Shown here piece by piece: positions 61,001 through 64,000 of a stretch of 64,000 bases of DNA. Made by a program: the position numbers and the translations under genes. Origin of the DNA: Balanoglossus misakiensis (lineage: Eukaryota; Hemichordata). Location of the stretch: assembly GCA_040954595.2 (NCBI GenBank), contig CM082583.2, positions 3,658,001-3,722,000 on the forward strand, given 5' to 3'. Below the pieces are notes generated by a model that did no database searches, was not told the origin of the DNA, and saw only the letters and a list, made by a program, of their open reading frames with translations. Position 1 is the stretch's first letter. Each line of letters begins with the position of its first letter.

Positions 61001-64000
61001 AATTCAAAATATCTGCTATTAACCTTGTCAGAGTGCACATTGTTTCCATGGGGATAACGGAGATAATTTAAAATGCTCTTAATTTTCCTGTACCCTTTCC
61101 CTAAGCTTGCATGGTCTTGAACAGTATGTCCCACATAAAGTGTGCAATCTATGGCCATTCCCAGATTGCATTTGGTACCCCTACATATCTCACATTTGAC
61201 AATAATATCATTATCTGCGTACAGTACTGTTCATGCACATTGCATAATTGGTATTTAAACCCCGGTGCAGAAAGTACCAGGGTTCGGATTAACGTGTGTT
61301 TGTATAGTTGTTTATTTGGGAGTGGTCGTCGTTCATAATGACTGTGTAATTGATCTCATGTACATAGAAAGTAATTGAACACTTTACACCTCTACGCGAT
61401 TGACAGCTGTTTGAATGGCGTGGTTATTGTTTCCCAGGGACGCTTCTGAAAAGCACTGAAACCAGATTTCTCCCAAAATCTTCGTTGTTTCAAAAGCTTG
61501 TGTACTTTTTCGTCGATAACTTTATGTTGTGTGTGTTTATAAAGCCAAATACTGTCGTTGTGTGGTGTAATTCTTTATGCTTGGACCTGTTTGGGCCGAT
61601 TTTCATAGAGCCAAGATCGTTGGTGTTGTCTGTTGTCAGTCAAACGGCATTAAGATTCGCCACTGATTTGGGGGGCCTTTTACATGTATACCCCGCACCG
61701 GGGTTTAACATTCAACCCTAACTGATTCATTTTAATGTAGGGATGTTTGTCTTGACTTTAAAAATCCGGACAGCCACTTCTGCTGTAAAATGGGCCTATG
61801 CATACCAGCATAATGCACCCTGGTACTTAAATCACTGTCAGAAAGAAAATAATGTGTTGTGGTATCTGTATTCCATCATTAGATACATGGGTACTCTGAT
61901 GTTAGGTATGACCTGTGAAGATATAAGTGGCTTACTGGATGATAGCATTATTTCTATTGCTGGTGCTATGATGGAACATGATGGATGGACTGATAGACAA
62001 GTACAGTTAACTTTGTACTGTTATATTTGCTCAAACACCATTATCACAAACCTCTTTTATCGATACATTTAATTTCCTTCTTTCTCTTAACTTTGTAGAG
62101 GAATTGAACCTTACACGATAAAAAAAAGTGACACAAACTTCATTAAAAAAAACAGAATTCAGAAAAATGTGCATTCTAACTATTTAAAAAAATGATTTTC
62201 TAATCAAATGCAGTAGAGTTCTAGAGGTCTTGTTGGGGCAAAAGTTTATTGCCTTGAATTTCAAAATACATTTACACCAAACCTTTTCTAATTAAGTTGT
62301 GGTAAATGATTGACATTTTTTTGTTCTCCCCCCCCCCCCCCTCCCATATTGTACGCAATGAACATATAGCTTCTTTGCTTGGTGGACAAGATCAGGAATG
62401 CCTTTTCAAAGAATTTCACAGCAACGTTTTCTGAAAGTGATGTTGTTCAGCTGACGGGACAGTTACTCAAGAAATTCACGTAAGTTGGTTCTTGACATCA
62501 AGTTTCTTTTTCTGAAAGTAATTTAGAAAAATGTAACTCAATTTCTGGTAATTATGTTTATAAGACAATAACAAAATCAGATTTTTTTTTTAAATAGTGG
62601 TGGATGACCAAAATTATAATAGAATATACATGATATATTTGTTGCTAGAAAAATGTGTTAATATTAAATTATCATCCGCAACCTTTTTTTCTAAAAGTCG
62701 TTGCATTTGCGGAAAGTTTTGTAATGGGGACGTGCCACATCTTCATCAGTCACGACTTGACACAATATGTTTTGTGGTAAATATACTGACCGCAATGCTC
62801 AGAATACAATTAACATCTTTATTTTGGGCAATAGTGTCAATTTTCTTATCAGTATGTATCATTAGGGTTTGGACATTGCAGGTCTGATACAAGTGATGTC
62901 CACAACATTTTGTGACTACAAAGCATTAACTTACAATGGTGTTGCCACTTTTGTCACTGTGGGTTTTTCTTTACTTGTGTACTTGTGTAGAGTGAGAGAA
63001 ATAACAAGGATACCAGCAGAGGAACGTGAAATTGCATACACCAGCATAGGACAGGAAGAATTACGTGATGTTAGACCCTTAAAAAGGAAGCAGTTAGCAA
63101 GACATATGTTGAGAGATAGGGTAGGCAGTCCAGAGTGGAGTTAATAAGCCCCAAAGATCAGCCACTTTTTGCATTATTTTCATGATTCTACTTTTCTGGA
63201 AATAGTACACTGCAATTGTTATATAGACATCTAACATATTGGTAGTTGTTGTAAATATCAAATTTAAGGAGCTCAAGGATTTCAATTATTGGGCAGTGGT
63301 TGCTAAAGCAAGGTGAGAAATCATTGAATATATAATATGCAAAGAAAGACTAGCATGGATATCGTTATATCATAAAAATGTTTTTTTTTTTTTTAAATGT
63401 CAAATGTCAAAATATTTTGTCAAATAATATATTGTGAATGAAAACATTTTCATGATATTTTAGAAATGCAAGATTATCTGTATTCTGCTATAGAGTGTCC
63501 AGCATTCCCATAGCTGTATCGCTTGGATATTTTTCAGTATTCCCATTCTGTAAAGTAACTATAATTTCTTTCTTAATCAAAAGGCATTTAAACATATCAT
63601 AGAGATTCAAACAAGAAATTGCAGTTGGGGCGATTCAGTACATAACGAATTCAGTTATATCAGCTGAATTTACAGCTGATAGGCCTTTACATGTTTTGAA
63701 TATCGTAAAATATACAGTTCTGAAAGTCTAAAAGAAAAATAGTTTGATTTAACTCAGGCAGCATGCACATGATGAATTAACTGTTTTAAACCAATTTTGA
63801 AGGAGCCAGCTTTATAGGAGCTGGTTTATTAAACACAAACACACTCGTGGAATTATATCTACTGGAACACTTTTTCAGGGTAAGGACTCTACCGGGAGTG
63901 AGGTTGATAGTGAAGATATTGATGTCTTTGGATCTATGATTTGTGATATGGATGCAGAGGTGACAAGTCGCATGTCAAGTGATGCCTTCAACAATGCCAT
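52098..64000 (+). CDS. Stereocilin/otoancorin/mesothelin-like secreted protein, 18 exons, 3' end outside the window
   Basis: Exons: 52098-52161, 52707-52805, 53220-53393, 53837-53870, 54083-54227, 55214-55366, 56686-56855, 57062-57254, 57894-58012, 58403-58514, 59019-59258, 59695-59859, 60223-60417, 60817-60899, 61741-62000, 62370-62479, 62991-63120, 63879 onward. Exons 1-14 join in phase to 648 codons; 15-18 also agree among themselves. It starts with a signal peptide (MMWWSLFVVCLFSHILLSRA), then a Cys-rich exon (CDKCRTLQSCIRPPCDCSAE), then a segment with N-glycosylation sites (NGS, NFT, NYS). The rest is helical repeats (LHDLLSGIPEALQAKLELAG, KLLSLGHIIMEMTPGELRKI, VKELGSLVAGLKSSDFKEMD), the ARM-like pattern of the stereocilin/otoancorin/mesothelin superfamily. 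Known members are extracellular and often membrane-anchored. Oddity: joining exon 14 (phase 2) to exon 15 meets TAA at 61811, so an exon or a base is missing there. Family placement is by pattern. Confidence 0.75.
52526..52542. repeat. Poly-C tract in intron 1
   Basis: A run of 17 C. A similar run in the intron before exon 16 lies near 62329-62341. Confidence 0.9.
55400..56685. other. Intron 6 of the stereocilin-like gene
   Basis: About 1.3 kb with CpG-rich patches near 55980-56110 and 56340-56400. AAGACTGTGTGAT (56340) and ATCACACAGTCTT (56406) form a small inverted repeat. The open frames here have no domain. Confidence 0.35.
58028..58066. repeat. (CTCA)n microsatellite in intron 9
   Basis: A short ACTCACTCACTCACTCACT run. 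Confidence 0.85.
61255..61708. mobile_element. TTAA-flanked MITE, family 3 (454 bp), in intron 14
   Basis: TTAA at 61255-61258 and 61705-61708 encloses short inverted termini ACCCCGGTGC / GCACCGGGGT. The interior has no supported coding. It lies just upstream of exon 15, the exon whose junction is out of frame. Confidence 0.6.
63121..63878. other. Intron 17 of the stereocilin-like gene
   Basis: AT-rich, with a poly-T run at about 63380-63394. No exon or element recognised. Confidence 0.5.

Noticed and set aside
61125-61174. 50-nt candidate exon that would repair the exon 14-15 phase
   Set aside because: Phase and borders fit, but the encoded residues do not resemble the family and the acceptor is weak. 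Left as a hypothesis only.
62869-62990. Upstream part of the open frame covering 62869-63144
   Set aside because: Exon 16 ends in phase 2 and joins cleanly at 62991; using the AG at 62880 would give a stop. The upstream part is intron.

Overview
This window is nuclear DNA of an animal, most likely a marine invertebrate. The genes are intron-rich with GT/AG junctions. They encode extracellular protein families (tachylectin/tectonin-like propellers, a stereocilin/otoancorin/mesothelin-like protein, von Willebrand C domains). The spaces between them are full of decayed DNA transposons, TTAA-flanked MITEs, microsatellites and poly-C tracts. A lancelet, acorn worm or similar marine animal would fit, but the sequence alone does not settle the species. 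Much of the first 25 kb is repeat or decayed sequence.

Layout. 1-9.8 kb (mostly minus strand): a broken copy of an uncharacterised metazoan repeat-associated protein; a damaged cassette of VWC-domain exons (1.6-5.7 kb) that encloses a hAT transposase relic; a TatD-type DNase relic; and, on the plus strand, a piggyBac-like relic. 9.9-25 kb: microsatellites, a large palindrome, a second hAT relic, a ~245-bp tandem array next to telomere-like repeats, a LINE 3' end and several dispersed repeats. I recognise no intact gene here.

25.4-46.4 kb (minus): a reconstructed six-exon gene for a small single-pass membrane protein with a coiled coil. Its 14.8-kb fourth intron appears to hold a complete second gene on the same strand (30,492-37,491). 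That nested gene has 13 exons whose phases all agree and encodes a secreted protein of 1,316 residues. The protein is a signal peptide followed by six five-bladed, tachylectin-like propellers, each on one exon of about 606 nt and joined by short linker exons. All internal junctions from exon 2 onward are phase 1. Near-identical units and a decayed inverted extra unit at 28.7-29.1 kb show recent exon-pair duplication. This is the most distinctive system in the window.

52.1-64 kb (plus): a stereocilin/otoancorin/mesothelin-like gene with a signal peptide and 18 recognisable exons, running off the right edge. One junction (exon 14 to 15) breaks frame as read.

Mobile-element highlights: a complete 427-bp fold-back element with a perfect 9-bp target duplication (40.1-40.5 kb), three families of TTAA-flanked MITEs, and a fresh 174-bp tandem trimer with a terminal hairpin (38.6-39.1 kb). 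Exon boundaries are read by eye from splice signals and phase, without transcript support.
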